NCBI GenBank assembly: GCA_964034945.1
Contig: OZ035962.1
Coordinates: 78,761,942 to 78,825,941, forward strand
DNA: 64,000 nucleotides
DNA from: Chrysopilus asiliformis
Taxonomy: Eukaryota > Arthropoda > Insecta > Diptera > Rhagionidae
Direction of reading: 5' to 3'
The translations under genes were made by a program, and so were the position numbers. This document shows, piece after piece, positions 11,366 through 21,569 of the stretch; the stretch's first letter is position 1, and each line of letters begins with the position of its first letter. The notes under the pieces are model-generated. The model searched no databases. It had not been told where the DNA came from and was given only the letters and a program-made list of their open reading frames with translations.

Positions 11366-11759
11366 AAAATGAAAAAAAATATTTGAAACACTTATAATTA
11401 GTCAAAATAAAAAATTGACTAAGAAACACAATTGAATAAACCAACCAAAAACGTCTTTACTACACCTGAAATAATTACAGTAAAACTTTTATAAAGTAGA
11501 TTATAAAAAGTGGGTCTACCCTACATAAATTGCCAAAAAAAATACGTCCTGTTCAGACCTTGCAGGTAGACAAAACCCCTTAAATCTGTTGAACTGTTTC
11601 AACACGATTCAACACAGACAGGTTATCAAAAACATTTGTTTATGGTTTTTCGGAGATATTTGAAAAAAAAAAGAAATTAAAAAAATGAACCCGTTTACAA
11701 TTATATCCTATGAAATAAAAACTTTTTAGTGAAAATGTCATCAAATCAGCGGGATTTGA

Positions 11760-11966
11760 TTACCATTTGCATAAATTTTCCGCTTCTTCTGCAATATTGA
11801 GCCATTCTTGCATTTTCTGTGATCTGAAATCTTCATGTGATCTAAAGAAGGCTTTCATATCAGATTGAGGACATTTACTAAGCATCCACCACGCGATATA
11901 AACCACCACAAAACCAACATTGAACATCTTAGGTGATCCAGGTGACTTTTGATACTTTATATCCAT
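11760..11966 (-). CDS. Small putative membrane protein, unrecognised
   Basis: A 68-codon frame from ATG to TAA. Residues about 15-29 (FNVGFVVVYIAWWML) form a plausible single transmembrane segment, preceded by a basic, proline-containing N-terminus and followed by a charged tail (KAFFRSHEDFRSQ, then EWLNIAEEAENL) with helical character. Composition is protein-like, unlike the A/T shadow frames around it. A short hairpin 'tcaaatcccgctgatttga' follows the stop codon. Upstream 'ttacgATGG' gives a weak start context. It is not inside any repeat I recognise. I cannot name it, and it could be one exon of a larger gene. Confidence 0.4.
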   Translation of the reverse strand: MDIKYQKSPGSPKMFNVGFVVVYIAWWMLSKCPQSDMKAFFRSHEDFRSQKMQEWLNIAEEAENLCKW

Positions 11967-12600
11967 CGTAAATTATTTTAGTTGATCAGTTTTGATATCA
12001 AGTTTTATGATATAATTTATGTTCATACTCCAATCGTTTGTGACTTTGTTGTAACAAGCTCAACAGTATTGAACATAACGCGAAAATATGTTGGGCGACA
12101 AAATTATTTTTGAAATGTTTACAGCTTCATTTTATGTCTGATTAAAATTTTAAGAAGAAATGTTGATAAAATAAGTGTACTAAAATTTACCGACTAAGGA
12201 TTGCCTTTTATTTAAATTTTCATTGCGCCGATGTCCACGAAATATCCCAAAGTACTTATTTTAAATAAATTCGCTATATCGTTCTGGTTTTGCACTAATT
12301 AAAAGTGTTATAATAATAAATAACTCGGCTATAATTACGAAAACGAAAAGCGGCCAAGACGAGTATTAGGACTTTTAATGGCAACGAATGATCATAATAA
12401 AGTTTATTCCATAAGGTATTAGTGCTATACGCTGTTGGTGATAACCCATAAGGCACGATCGTCAATAAATGTAAATACGGCACATACCAGTTTGGTGTAA
12501 AGGAGTTAAATTGACAGTGATACCGAATTCTGAATTAATACAGATATTTATGGGTATGGCAAAGTTTTCATTAAAAATTATACATAAAATTTTTTTTTTT
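11967..12600. other. No supported feature
   Basis: AT-rich spacer. The minus frame at 12295-12483 is unsupported. Confidence 0.4.
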
Positions 12601-12604
12601 TAAA

Positions 12605-13240
12605 ACGTTCGCCTGCGGCGTATTTTTTTCATATTTTCGGTTACAGGATTTCGATGTATGGTAAAATAAAAAAAATGTCATAGACAATGACTCTTCCAAA
12701 GATAACAATTCAATCGAACCAATATAATTTTTCTCCCATAGAAAAATTCGATAAGGGTTTGTCCCATAAAAACATCGAGAAAATCGCGAAAATATGCCCG
12801 TTCCAATAAATTCCGACGTATCGAGTAGTTATATAAAATCATATTTTAAATACTTATTGTATCCGCTCTTTGATAGAATGAACCGTTTTCGAGAAAATCG
12901 CAAAAAATGGGAGGGGGAGGGAATTATCAAATTTTATCTATTTAAAAAAATATTTTTACTTTTTACTAAAAACCCAGACTCTAGCGCGATTTTCTAGAGA
13001 TTTTTTCATATATTTCCGAAAATATATAGAATATGCAAAGAAATCTCACTCCAATATGGCCTATATGGAATTTAGTATTCCTATAAGGTGATGGCTCATA
13101 AAATTTCAAGCCAATCGGTCAAGTAGAAGCCAAGATATGACAGATTTAGTAAGCACAAAATGTTCCGAGTTGCAAATCTGATTTTTCAAACTCCTCATGG
13201 CTTATAGTTAGGGTAATCATATTTGGGTCAATCTGGGACA
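12605..13240. mobile_element. Degenerate family B-like sequence
   Basis: It contains phrases typical of family B ('gaaccgttttcgagaaaatcgc', 'gggagggggagggaatt', 'atcatattttaaatac') and a CCTGCGGCG motif at 12611-12620. Divergence is too high to set borders. Confidence 0.3.
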
Positions 13241-13339
13241 CGATGAGCGGAGGAAGGAATGACTAAAACGGATCACCAACGAAACAACAAATTTTATATA
13301 GAAAAAAAACTTAATTTGTACAAAAACCGAGAAAAAAAT

Positions 13340-13505
13340 AAATTAGCGCCGCAGGCGGAGTTTTTAAAATAGAATACGACGCAATAATTGAAATTCAAAC
13401 AGTTCCAGCCAAAATAAACCTAATTTTTGTAATCTTTTCGTCGCACCAATAACCGCAACGGAAATTGTAAAAATACCAATTAAGAGAAATGCGCCGCAGG
13501 CAAAA
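13340..13505 (-). repeat. Two inverted CCTGCGGCGC motif units
   Basis: GCGCCGCAGGCG at 13346-13357 and 'gcgccgcaggc' at 13491-13501 are minus-strand copies of the dispersed motif, again next to A/T runs. The 100-residue minus frame at 13364-13666 spans them and contains a 'DPASRN' duplication; it looks fortuitous. Confidence 0.4.
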
Positions 13506-13839
13506 TTTTCTTTACGCAGTAGAATATGTTTAGCATATCTGGTGATCGTTTTGTCTACTGTTTGATACATTATAACACTAAATTGAAAAATCTGGCTTAA
13601 AATTGAAAAATCTGGGTTCCTTGATGCTGGGTCCACATTCCGTGATGCTGGGTCCAAAATACACACTGTTTTTACACACCGAAATTCGAGAAAAACGGTT
13701 TGTCGCTCCGGCCTAGTGTGTATTGCATATGCGAAACAAAAATTTGTAAAATTGGTTTCTAATACTAACCGATTTGGACCCTATTATTTGTATTTGAAAG
13801 CTGCTATCATCCTTTTGAACCCTGGAACCATGTGGTCTA

Positions 13840-14409
13840 ATGAAAATTGACTCCAATTGGATTTTGGTGTATGGGCAAGTCATGTAAAATCAAACAATAA
13901 ACATGTGTCTCATTTTTTTCTCTTTTTATCGAGTCATCTTCAAGAAAATTGCAAAAACTTTTTCATTTTGTACTAGCTTGCATACCCGTCGTTGCCGGGT
14001 TAAGTTTTTTCAAATTTTTTTTTTGGTCTATGTTGGAGCTAAACTTCAGGCCAATCGGCTCGGTAGTTTCCCCGCGAAAGGGTAACATAGAGGAAGAGCT
14101 AAGTTTCGAGATCACTTTACCCCCTCCCCTTACTCCCCCAACTCTCGGGCTACTTTTTAATGAAACTATGTGGGGGCTGGACCCCCAACGAACATCTATG
14201 CCAAATTTCAGGCCAATCGGTTCAGTAGCTTCCCCGCGAAAGAGTAACATAGCGCAAAAACTAAGTTTCGAAATCACTTTATCCCCTTACTCCCCCCACC
14301 ACTCGCGTTACCCGTTCCGTATGCCTATGTTGGAACCAGAACTACCACAGACACTCATGCCAAATTTCAAGTCAATCGGTTCAGCCGTTTTTGGGTGAAA
14401 GAGGAACAG

Positions 14410-14440
<31 letters not shown>

Positions 14441-14535
14441 CCAACTCATTTTTATATATTAGTACGATTTTCTACAGATTTTTCCATCTGCTTTTTTGTC
14501 AACTATTGCACCTTTAATACATAATTCAATAAGGT
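13840..14535 (-). mobile_element. Family B-like fragment split by a Helitron
   Basis: 13880-13972 plus 14468-14535 together align to the uninterrupted sequence at 16845-16995 (shared 'catgtaaaatcaaacaataaac', 'atcttcaagaaaattgcaaaaac', 'gtcaactattgcacctttaatac'). The intervening 13973-14467 is absent there, which marks the Helitron insertion exactly. Confidence 0.7.
13973..14467 (-). mobile_element. Non-autonomous Helitron, family C1
   Basis: Read on the minus strand it starts TCGTACTAATATATAAAAAT and ends ...CCCGGCAACGACGGGTATGCAAGCTAG. It has 5'-TC, 3'-CTAG, and a CCCG/CGGG hairpin 8 bases before CTAG, and it lies between host A and T. These are the defining Helitron termini. The interior has three diverged modules of about 140 bp ('ccaatcggttcagtag', 'cccgcgaaagagtaacatag', 'cccctccccttactcccc') and a (CAGA)n run. 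No Rep or helicase is encoded. The frames of 149 and 104 residues on opposite strands are read-through of these modules. Confidence 0.85.
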
Positions 14536-14872
14536 TTGAGTTTGTAAAACATTTAATAAATTCTTTATTAAATATGGTGTCTCACAGCTCACCACACCCC
14601 ACTACCGCCAAGGATAACGCTATCTACCCACCAGAGTGCTCTGGTAACGATCGTTTTATTGATTTTATCGAGTCAACTCATTTATGAGCTGCATAAGTTT
14701 TAACTAGACGAGAGGAAGAAGACAACGACCATCATAATCATGATGATAATGTGGATGATATAGAAACTATACGAATTTACGCTAAAATTCCATCGTAGTC
14801 GTACACCTGCAACGTTTAGTGTTAATGAGACAAGTCCGAGTCAAGAAGATATTCCGAAGCTAAACGTAGACT
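14536..14872. other. No firm feature
   Basis: A 63-codon plus-strand frame (14496-14687) covers part of this stretch but begins inside the family B-like repeat. There is no splice or start evidence. Confidence 0.35.
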
Positions 14873-15059
14873 TTAATCACTTATTGGATAGTAGTAAATT
14901 TTCACATCAATGGATAAAAGTTTAGTGTCATTCCCTTCAAAACCATATTTCACCGCACGATTTTCTTCGGTCCACGGTCGTTGGTGACATTGTTGCCACT
15001 GGCAATAGTACAGTAACTGAATAACGTCTATATGGCTACCTGGATCTTTAGGTGGATCA
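14873..15059 (-). CDS. Candidate terminal exon, unrecognised protein
   Basis: A minus-strand acceptor (…caattttcAG, complement at 15060-15061) opens a frame of about 61 codons ending at TAA. The peptide, starting SDPPKDPGSHIDVIQLLYYC, is rich in aromatic residues, cysteine and glutamine and ends …YYYPISD. Composition is protein-like and more GC-rich than the surroundings. The open frame also extends upstream to an ATG at 15133 (86 codons, leader with LLLLF), so a single-exon reading with a weak signal-like leader is the alternative. I do not recognise the product. Confidence 0.4.
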
Positions 15060-15503
15060 CTGAAAATTGCCACCGTATCGGTAAATAATAATAGTAGAAT
15101 ATATCCGGCATGGTAGCGCGGCGGTGGTGGCACCGTGACACATGATGTTATGGGACAAGTTTTGTGAATATGTCAAATACCTGCGCTACCTGTTGCCCGC
15201 GCAATATTCACCAGATTTTAACCATTTTAACTTGTTGTTCGCCAGCCACTGACCCCAGCAATGGAAGCCAATAGCCATTAGAAACTTTACCTATAGCTAA
15301 CTAGGAGTAACGAGAAGTTGTAGGTTAAAACGATTAGACATTTTTATCCTCCATTTGCGAGTTCATGTCATTGTAAATGGCTTCTTCAATCTCTCGAAAT
15401 TAATTTTTATTTTCGGAGTGAATTTCACAAGCGGAAATTAGTAAGTCGGCTTGATATTTTCCAATAGGCATGGTATACAAAGTTAGAGGAAAATCGCTTT
15501 TTA

Positions 15504-15728
15504 ATGCACAAAGTCGGAGTCGCGACCCATATTTTATTTAAACCTTGCCGTAGAAAATGCATACAAAACCCAAAAAGTATAGAAATGGGTTTTGTTTTTA
15601 AATCGCCGTTGGCTGTTCAACTCTGGAATGTCCATCCATTCGTCGTCCGACGGAGGAACATTATGCTCTCCAATGAATATAAGTTGTTCAATGTTACGTG
15701 CACATATCGTAACGGTACAAATGTATAA
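15504..15728 (+). CDS. Possible coding segment, unrecognised
   Basis: A 74-codon frame, basic at the start, ending …LFNVTCTYRNGTNV with two potential N-glycosylation sequons (NVT, NGT). This could be the C-terminal exon of a secreted or membrane protein. There is no convincing acceptor and no homology I can name; a chance frame remains likely. Confidence 0.25.
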   Translation: MHKVGVATHILFKPCRRKCIQNPKSIEMGFVFKSPLAVQLWNVHPFVVRRRNIMLSNEYKLFNVTCTYRNGTNV

Positions 15729-15729
15729 C

Positions 15730-16590
15730 TATCCTAAGGTCATCGTCGTCATCGACTAAATCTTATGAATGTTATACCGAGTCAAGAAATAATTTCAACT
15801 TCTGTTAAATCTATTCATTCATTCATTGATTTCTCCATTTAACTATTTTTAAAAAAAAAAACAACATAATTCTTTTCGTTCATCATCATCGCATTTTAGA
15901 AGCATTCATAGTCTATATGACTATTGCTACAAAAATATTGAAAATCTTTGACTTAATACTTATCTGTTCACATTAAATATTACTAGCCGCCATAGTAAAC
16001 ATAGATTGTTGTTTAGCCAAAAGCGATGATTTCTATTTGGTTCAGTTTTGTGGTATTTCGGAGAACAATAAAGGAGGGCGTTGAGGAATCTCAAAGGTCA
16101 TTTACTGATTTAAATTATTTCTCGTGTATATTGAACTCACTTGCAATTGCAAACCGCATTAGATATGATTCTATAGGTAAATCTACTTTATGATGTTATG
16201 CCATCGATGGTTAAATATTGATACGGATACTTCACCCACTCAATTATTTCGTTTTAAAATCATTTTTCGATATGATTTTATCTCCATCGGAGAGAAATGC
16301 GAAGAAAATTATCAGAGATGATTTGGATTGTATACAAAATGCTGCTTTCAAAAATCTTTCATATGCATGCGCAAAAATTCAAAGTAAAATTTTTATAATA
16401 TTACGATATTAAATTATGTTTCATTGTTCTATTAAACTTATTTGTACAATTCAGGGCATAATAATTTCTCATTGAACGATGAAACGCCTTCACTATAAAC
16501 ATGCAATCCTTTTAACATGTACCAGCCAAATTTTTTGAATGTTACAACAAAACTAAATTTATTTGCTATTGCAGTATTCAGATGGGTAAT
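15730..16590. other. No firm feature
   Basis: AT-rich sequence. A plus-strand frame at 16218-16412 has a stretch of coding-like composition (SPSERNAKKIIRDDLDCIQN) but no supporting borders. Confidence 0.35.
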
Positions 16591-16595
16591 CTGAA

Positions 16596-16680
16596 TTCCG
16601 GGGCAGATTCCAGGGCAGATTCCAGGGCAGATTCCGGGGCAGATTTCGGGGCAGATTCCGGGGCAGATTCCAAGGCAAAA
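16596..16680 (+). repeat. 12-bp tandem repeat, about 7 units
   Basis: Units of CCGGGGCAGATT with variants CCAGGGCAGATT and TCGGGGCAGATT. On the minus strand they read as GICP/EICP four-residue repeats within a 94-residue frame (16438-16722) that I do not accept as a gene. Confidence 0.85.
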
Positions 16681-16839
16681 CAAGTTGAAAAAAAATGAAA
16701 AATCTAGGGCTATTTCATACAATTCAAATACCTAGAAACTCAAATATTATCTACACTGAGTTTTAGTTCTTCAAAAAAACTGAAGATGGAGGGAAAGTAT
16801 CTTGAAACTAGGCTTTATGGCGTAAAAAAACTGTATGAG

Positions 16840-17000
16840 GTAATCATGTAAAATCAAACAATAAACACATGTCTAGTTTTTTTTCTTTTCTATCGAGCCA
16901 TCTTCAAGAAAATTGCAAAAACTTTCCCTTTTTGGATTTCAGAGCTGTTTTTTGTGTCAACTATTGCACCTTTAATACATAATTCAATTAAAGTCTCGAA
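16840..17000 (-). mobile_element. Family B-like fragment (Helitron empty site)
   Basis: The uninterrupted counterpart of 13880-13972 plus 14468-14535. It shows what the target looked like before the C1 Helitron inserted. Confidence 0.65.
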
Positions 17001-17945
17001 GAATTTTGAAATTATGCATTGTGGCGTGAAAAAACTTAATGCTGTTTCCACCCATTTTCAAATTTTCTGAAAAAAAATAATTAACAAAAATCCAAAAATA
17101 TGCGATTGGTCGCGCGCTGTCAGCTTTTAGAATATAAAAATATTTATCGCCTTCAGGAAATTACAGAATAAATCTAGAAAATCTTTTTTCGGATAGTTAA
17201 CGGATACATCAAAACATAACAAAAGCTATAATTGCGCATGGTGACACTGAAATTAAACTTTTTCTAATGGTGATATATTTAAAACTTTTTCTTTTAAATT
17301 AATTTCTAATTAATCTTAATCTCCTAAAATTTTTGCAATAATATTATGTACATAAACATAAACCCCAATCGAAAATCAGTCAAAAATTTTGTATTCGATT
17401 TTTTTTTGAAATTTTTTTAAAAATCAACAACGCATTTACCCCCAAATTTTATTTAGCGAATTTGTATGGTATAATGGTAGGTATTTACAGAAAAAAATTC
17501 AAAAGAAAAAAAAAATGTCTTTCTCGAGATATTTTAAATTTTATCACTAAATTGAATTTTACATGAGGCGGAGGGAGTCAAAAAGTATTTTTGTGTGACA
17601 AGGTAATTTAATTACCTTTACAAAATCTTCAATATCATTATAATCGGTAAAGCCGTTCAGAAGTTACAAATTTTTAAAGTTTTTGTGATTTCCAGTTTTC
17701 GCCGACTTTGACCCCCTCCGCCTACCGAACGTTATTCCACCAAACAAAAAAATACGGGTAACTTTTTTTTAAGTCCCTAACAACATCCAAATGAAAAAAA
17801 GTTAAGAAATCGAACATGACTGTAAATGTGAGTATGAGTTGAGGTGGAGTTCACCATAGAGAACATTTTCAATTTTTAACCGACTTCCAAAAAGGAAAAG
17901 GTTCTCAATTCCACCTGAATATTTTTTTTTTTTTTTTTTTTTTAA
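17001..17945. other. No supported feature
   Basis: AT-rich sequence with a long T tract at about 17925-17943. No frames or repeats can be supported. Confidence 0.4.
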
Positions 17946-18004
17946 TGTATGTTCACGCCTAACTTTTTATTGGGTGGACCGATTTTGGTCATCCCAAAGA
18001 GAAA

Positions 18005-18345
18005 GTTGTAGAGAAAGTTCCTGGTTGGACCCTGGTTCATTCATGGGCAAAAATGGACCATTAGGGGGGGTACCCCCCATACAAACGAAAACTTTTTTTT
18101 CTGAATTTCTCAAAAACGGTGCATCTTATCAAAAAAGTCCAAGAACAAAAATTATTTAGGATATGATTCTACATAAAACTCCCATACATCAAAATCCGAT
18201 TGGAATAAATTTTAAAAAATCTGATTGGAAAGTTCGACTTCAAAGTGTAATTTTGGTACAAGTGCTCAAATTAAGATACCAATATCACCATACAGGTTTT
18301 CAATAATTGCCAGATTGGCAATTATAGCTTTTGTTATGTTTTTAC
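18005..18345 (+). mobile_element. DINE-like family A, 3' part
   Basis: From 'tggttcattcatgggcaaaaatggacc' through 'ctcaaaaacggtgcatcttatc' and 'catacatcaaaatccgattgg' to the terminal hairpin-like 'aattgccagattggcaatt' and 'atagcttttgttatgttttt'. It matches the copies at 26.92 and 35.01 kb. The 5' half with the GTCC microsatellite is replaced by unrelated sequence. Confidence 0.75.
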
Positions 18346-18525
18346 GTTGTGTTCAGTACAACACAAGGAAGGTTCTCTTATATATTTCCCCCGTGTTAAC
18401 CTACCCTTCAAACCCCTCCCTGCTTGGGATATCGAGTAAAATTCTTTATATTGTGTTCAGTACAATATTTGGAAGATTCTTTTATATATTTCTCATCTGC
18501 GGACTTATCCCCTCAAACCCTTTGT
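18346..18525 (+). repeat. Two diverged direct repeats of about 75 bp
   Basis: 'gttgtgttcagtacaaca' through 'ttcaaacccc' (18346-18416) is repeated at about 18449-18522 ('attgtgttcagtacaata' … 'tcaaaccc'). Confidence 0.65.
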
Positions 18526-18567
18526 AATTTTACCTATATTAAAAATTGAAACTAAAAACGTTCGAAA

Positions 18568-19040
18568 TAAAAAAAAAATTTTCTAAAAAAAATAAAACCG
18601 ACTTTAAAAAAAAAACTGAAAAGAGAAAAAAGCACTAAAAAGAAAAAAATAATTTCAAACTATGTCTATTAATAGCGTATTTGAAATTTGGCTTTTTTGG
18701 AGTGGCGTTAAATTTGCAACTAAAATAAATTACATACTTTCTAACCCTTAAGGCTAATCGTTTACATACTTTCTAACCCTTAAGGCTAACTAAGAACTAA
18801 GATCGACTCCAAAAATTTTGTTGTCAAACAGATTAACTATAGACACGGCTCTTACAATAGAAATTTTACAACGATTTTATTTAGTGTAAATTTAACGCCA
18901 CTCCAAAAAAGCCAAATTTCAAATACGCTATTAATGGACATAGTTTGAAATTATTTTTTTCTTTTTAGTGCTTTTTTTTCTTTTCAGTTTTTTTTTTAAA
19001 GTCGGCTTTATTTTTTTTAGAAAAAATTTTTTTTTTCAGG
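18568..19040. mobile_element. Large foldback element, arms about 160 bp
   Basis: The left arm (18568-18730: A-rich, 'cactaaaaagaaaaaaataatttc', then 'gcgtatttgaaatttggc', 'tttttggagtggcgttaaattt') is the reverse complement of 18888-19040. The loop holds a tandem duplication of 'tacatactttctaacccttaaggcta' (18731-18791). The 'aaaaagaaaaaaata' arms resemble the palindromic core of family D (2.4, 24.0, 51.1 kb), so it may be a related foldback MITE. It has no coding capacity. Confidence 0.8.
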
Positions 19041-19178
19041 AAATGAAAAAGATATCAATCATGAAACGCTTTTCAAATCAATTATAAAATAAAATTTGGT
19101 CTAACATTTTTTGAAAATTTAGTTTATTTTTTTCTGATTTATATAAAAAGCGTCATGACAAATCAAAGGCAATCAAAG

Positions 19179-19210
19179 GTATACTTGAAGAGCTCAAACT
19201 TCAAGTATAC
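19179..19210. repeat. Perfect 12-bp-arm hairpin
   Basis: GTATACTTGAAG, loop agctcaaa, then CTTCAAGTATAC. Confidence 0.8.
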
Positions 19211-19462
19211 AAATATGAATAATTTTATTAAACAATAAATAATTGTATTTTTTACAATTTTATGATTTGTAAATTTAAATAATGAATCAGTCATTTATTT
19301 CAAGACCTGTTTGAGATATTTTTTTTCTCATAAAAAATATCCTAACTTTTCGTGCAAATCGTAAAGCAAATAAAACAATGCGTGTATTTCTACTCCCAAA
19401 GGATCAATTATTCGATAACACAAAAACACAAAATTGGATTCAATTTAACACCTGATAAACTG

Positions 19463-19645
19463 TCACTTTGTCTGTATAAATCTTGACAACCATAACAACA
19501 TTTCACGATGAGTTTTTATAACCCCATATCTGTCATGAAATTGAATTTCGACTTTCTTCATGTACAATTGTTTTCGCTGATTATCGCAATTTTCTTTTTT
19601 TGCGTCAAGAATCCATTTACGCGAAATCATTAGATTTCGTTTCAT
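19463..19645 (-). CDS. Candidate exon, unrecognised protein
   Basis: A 60-codon frame ending in TGA. It is basic with tryptophans (MKRNLMISRKWILDAKKENC … LLWLSRFIQTK). Composition is protein-like, and it lies just downstream, on the same strand, of two other open segments (19665-19959, 20059-20433), so the three may be pieces of one minus-strand gene. I could not find a phase-consistent splice chain linking all three. Confidence 0.3.
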   Translation of the reverse strand: MKRNLMISRKWILDAKKENCDNQRKQLYMKKVEIQFHDRYGVIKTHREMLLWLSRFIQTK

Positions 19646-19664
19646 AAGAGAGTATCAATAATTC

Positions 19665-19959
19665 TCATGGGGCGAAAACCATAATCCACTCTATCACTTC
19701 TGCTATTGTGGAAGTAGTTCTCCATCCTATATCTAGTTTACACTGGAATAAGGTGAACAGATAAACCGCCAGCAATAACAGCCGGATCGGTCGGCATTCT
19801 TTGAAGAAGGAGCTCATCCAGTCTAGTGCATGATGTTGAAAGTAATTCACGCATTAAAGCAATAGACGAGTTATGATTCCGCTGGGGGAGACATCGAAAA
19901 AAAAACACTGAAAAATAAACACGTGTAATATTAGAACAGGTACAAAAAGATGCGACCAT
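19665..19959 (-). CDS. Candidate exon, two competing frames
   Basis: A minus-strand acceptor (tatttttcAG, near 19910) or an alternative 'ctcccccAG' leads into a segment open in two frames. One reads RNHNSSIALMRELLSTSC … AGGLSVHLIPV and stops at 19738. The other carries a hydrophobic stretch (IRLLLLAVYLFTLF) and stops at 19665. GC content is above local background, as expected of an exon. I cannot say which frame is used and recognise neither product. Confidence 0.35.
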
Positions 19960-20058
19960 TTGAAAATAAATTGCAAACCTTTAATTCATTTCAACGGCTT
20001 TGTTGATGATCGTCGTTAACAAACGATATTAGATTGCAATAAAAGCGATTGTTTTATA

Positions 20059-20433
20059 TTAGGCATCATAGATCGTACCATTTCCATAGTGTGCATATAA
20101 CCGTAATTGAATGTAAGGATTAAATAGAAGAAGATCCGCGAATAAATATTTCGATCGGTTTGTAGAAATCTCATTAGATGCCGGATCTAATAAGAAAAAT
20201 GTTACAAATTCTAAGCATAGCATATTTCTTTCTGATTTCAAAGCATATTTTTCGTTAGTTAAAATTCCACACTTAATGGTTGGATAGATATTTTCTCTGT
20301 TCAATATCTTAACCTCTGCATGCCGCACATTGGGTTCTTTTTGCCACAGAGAAAGGTCGTTGCAGATTAAAATTACTATGCGGCAGTGTTTATTAAGTTT
20401 GAGCCAATTGCAGATAATAAAAAAATTGTGCAA
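20059..20433 (-). CDS. Candidate exon, 124 codons, unrecognised
   Basis: The longest non-repetitive frame of this neighbourhood. It has a cysteine- and hydrophobic-rich start (NFFIICNWLKLNKHCRIVIL), a basic middle, and an end with LLLFNPYIQLRLYAHYGNGT before the stop. A usable donor (atg|GTACGA) near 20072 would allow splicing to the segment at 19.9 kb. 'LLFNPY' is faintly reminiscent of the N-terminal region of divergent insect ionotropic receptors, but no catalytic or pore motif supports this, so I leave it unnamed. Confidence 0.4.
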   Translation of the reverse strand: MHNFFIICNWLKLNKHCRIVILICNDLSLWQKEPNVRHAEVKILNRENIYPTIKCGILTNEKYALKSERNMLCLEFVTFFLLDPASNEISTNRSKYLFADLLLFNPYIQLRLYAHYGNGTIYDA

Positions 20434-20582
20434 TGGAATTCAAGAAACGATTTCAATTAAAGTCAGCACCAAATGGTTGAAAAGAAATTTTTTCCTGAAA
20501 TAGGTAGATGAGGAATTTCGTTCCGATTTTCCGAGCTGAATATACCATGATCCAAAGTTTGAGAATTTTGTTTGGATTTAAA

Positions 20583-21487
20583 GCGTCGTTTAGACTAGCG
20601 ACTTTTTCTGGAATTTCTCCACGAATTTTATTCGAAATTTATTCAGAGAAATTTATTAATCTATCGTCAAATAAATTCTCATGACAAAAGTTGACAAAGG
20701 ACGATGCACGAAAATCGCCCTTGACTAACTATTGGGTTTCACATTCATTGTATTCGCGTTGGAAAGGTGATTTGCTCAGGGTGGCAATCATGTATTTCGA
20801 CGCGTCTCTGTCTTTCGACTTCGACGCAGCTTTTAACTCTTGACTTTGCCATATAAGCAGCTCCAAATTTCCTGGAGTGACAGTCAGAATCACGTTTCGA
20901 TTCATAGTGACGATTCCGCGAAATTTCAAGCTGCAGATATAGCGAAGTTAAGAATTAAAAGCTGCGTCGAAGTAGAAAGACAGAGACGCGTCGGCATACA
21001 TGATTGGTGCCCTGGTTTCATGGACACGAGCTTTTTTTTACGGGGAACTGCAGAAGGGATGGTCACCTGACATCTTAGACCACACGATTTTTGCATGCAA
21101 TTGTACCCAACTTGTTCAAAAGTTAGCCCCGGGGGAAAGCAAAACGGTGAAAAACTGTGTGGGGAAATTATTGGGCCTAAGATGGCAGCTGGCCATCCCC
21201 CTGCAGTTCTCCGTCAAAAAAGATCTCACATTCATGAAACTAGAGCAGTGCAAGTACAACGAATGTGAAACCCCAACTGGTGCAAAAGTTAGCTCGGGGG
21301 ATGAAAATTGTCGAGCATGCATTGTTCTTTGCATTTCTTCCGGTGGTTTTGTATGAAAAATTCGAGTTCTGGAAATTTTCAGGAATAATTTTCAGAATTT
21401 TGTGTCTTGGTGTAAATGGTCATGCTACATGAATTAGTGTGGAAGATCAAAACTCGGGAAATAAAGTCTCAATTGTGAACGGCCCTA
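20583..21487 (+). mobile_element. Family F MITE-like element with nested foldback
   Basis: The left part (20590-20732) matches 54560-54680 ('cgtttagac', 'aattttattcgaaatttattc', 'aaataaattctcatgac'), and the right part (21360-21487: 'cagaattttgtgtc', 'tggtgtaaatgg') matches 54725-54780. Termini resemble 'cgtttagac' and 'gtgaacggccc', a degenerate TIR. Between them lies the insert 20733-21276. Confidence 0.55.
20733..21276. mobile_element. Foldback element nested in family F
   Basis: Outer inverted repeat: 'tgggtttcacattcattgta' (20733) versus 'tacaacgaatgtgaaacccca' (21256-21276). Inner inverted repeat: 20789-20841 versus 20948-21001, about 53 bp with few mismatches, containing 'gacgcgtctctgtctttc'. 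'caaaagttagccccggggga' (21117) recurs as 'caaaagttagctcggggga' (21283). No recognised protein: the 118-residue frame at 21000-21356 crosses the element border. Confidence 0.65.
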
Positions 21488-21569
21488 AAAATAAACCAAA
21501 ACAAAACAACAAGAACTTATCTATTTTCTTAAAAATTCATAGCCTAATTCGAGTTTTTTACTATAGCGA

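Noticed and set aside
16438..16722. 94-residue minus-strand frame with GICP repeats
   Set aside because: The repeats come from the 12-bp tandem; the flanks are unsupported A/T sequence.
20059..20433. Assignment as an ionotropic receptor
   Set aside because: Only a faint LLFNPY resemblance; no ligand-binding or channel motif is visible.
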